Notes under the pieces: model-generated | Told to the model about the DNA's origin: nothing | What the model saw: only the letters and a program-made list of their open reading frames with translations | Database searches by the model: none | Position numbers and translations under genes: made by a program | NCBI GenBank assembly: GCA_938016265.1 | Contig: CALLWB010000003.1 | Location: forward strand, 57,712 to 121,711 | Direction: 5' to 3' | DNA: 64,000 nt | Source: an uncultured Saprospiraceae bacterium | Lineage (GTDB): Bacteria; Bacteroidota; Bacteroidia; Chitinophagales; Saprospiraceae | Part shown: piece by piece, positions 63,964-64,000 of the stretch | How positions within the stretch are numbered: the stretch's first letter is position 1 | How the letters are laid out: every line of letters begins with the position of its first letter

Positions 63964-64000
63964 ACAAAACGTTTAAATAAGTTGCGAAACTGAAAAATTC

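Larger units (their letters stand above)
63680..64000. other. Terminal intergenic segment
   Basis: 321 bp with no credible ORF. It holds a 6-bp hairpin TCGTCC/GGACGA (63813-63829), and a perfect AACGTAA-TT-TTACGTT palindrome at 63948-63963 close to the window end, which may belong to a gene outside. Confidence 0.45.

Overview
The window looks like a chromosomal segment of a Bacteroidota bacterium, most likely of the Saprospiria/Lewinella type. That assignment rests on several things: two proteins with type IX secretion (T9SS) C-terminal sorting domains, a PorG-like DUF6089 protein, a serine palmitoyltransferase, family-restricted proteins (DUF3078, DUF5606, a dual-membrane anti-sigma-like protein), many upstream boxes matching the Bacteroidota -7 motif TAnnTTTG, and a general lack of Shine-Dalgarno sequences. 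The DNA is AT-rich. I found no rRNA, tRNA, CRISPR array, insertion sequence or prophage. It reads as core genome with small accessory patches.

Layout. 1-1.3 kb: 3' part of a repeat-rich SPOR-domain protein. 1.4-4.2 kb: divergent pair of a serine palmitoyltransferase and an extended-SDR reductase, a plausible sphingolipid module. 4.2-8.3 kb: a MtfA-like protein lacking its zinc motif, an ECF sigma factor with a greasy tail plus a 68-aa partner, an MscS-like channel and a DUF3078 protein. 8.5-17.4 kb: polA, then a long non-coding gap with a strong terminator, then a colinear run of small membrane protein, mutL, two rhomboid proteases, an EEP-family phosphatase/nuclease and a hypothetical. 17.4-20.7 kb (minus): BamA/TamA-like OMP, nadK and a PorG-like protein. 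21.2-23.2 kb: HtrA protease and a ferredoxin-NADP-reductase-like enzyme. 23.2-25.7 kb (minus): two paralogous T9SS-tailed proteins with a Cys-rich N-terminus and no ordinary signal peptide. 25.9-28.4 kb: an orphan Wzt-type ABC ATPase coupled to a left-handed beta-helix/sulfotransferase fusion.

28.4-31.6 kb (minus): a giant secreted adhesin/fibre with a collagen-like block and an S74 chaperone end; a decayed, internally deleted paralogue lies at 38.0-38.6 kb. 32-33 kb: polyprenyl diphosphate synthase. 33.1-36.2 kb: ECF sigma factor, a putative dual-membrane-spanning anti-sigma factor (inner-membrane helix plus outer-membrane barrel) and a PepSY-like lipoprotein. The sigma operon and the lipoprotein share an almost superimposable promoter motif (GGCAACC-N16-CACCA). 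This is the best candidate here for an interesting regulatory system. 36.5-45.8 kb: beta-helix lipoprotein, radical SAM/SPASM enzyme, single-domain response regulator, six-domain hybrid histidine kinase, a hypothetical and rlmD. 46-52.4 kb: outer-membrane chaperone cluster (double-parvulin, SurA-like lipoprotein, SurA, MoxR ATPase, TraB/GumN). 52.4-63.7 kb: secreted hypothetical, ALDH7-type dehydrogenase, DUF5606, M3 oligopeptidase, DUF1015, a 2OG-Fe(II)/IPNS-like oxygenase, a beta-helix lipoprotein paired with a diheme cytochrome lipoprotein, and a TfoX/YjbR-like small protein.

Envelope biogenesis is the common theme: outer-membrane protein folding and insertion (SurA, PpiC, BamA-like, HtrA), T9SS, lipoproteins, sphingolipid and glycan export, and an envelope-sensing sigma system. 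All function calls come from reading motifs by eye; no database search was run.
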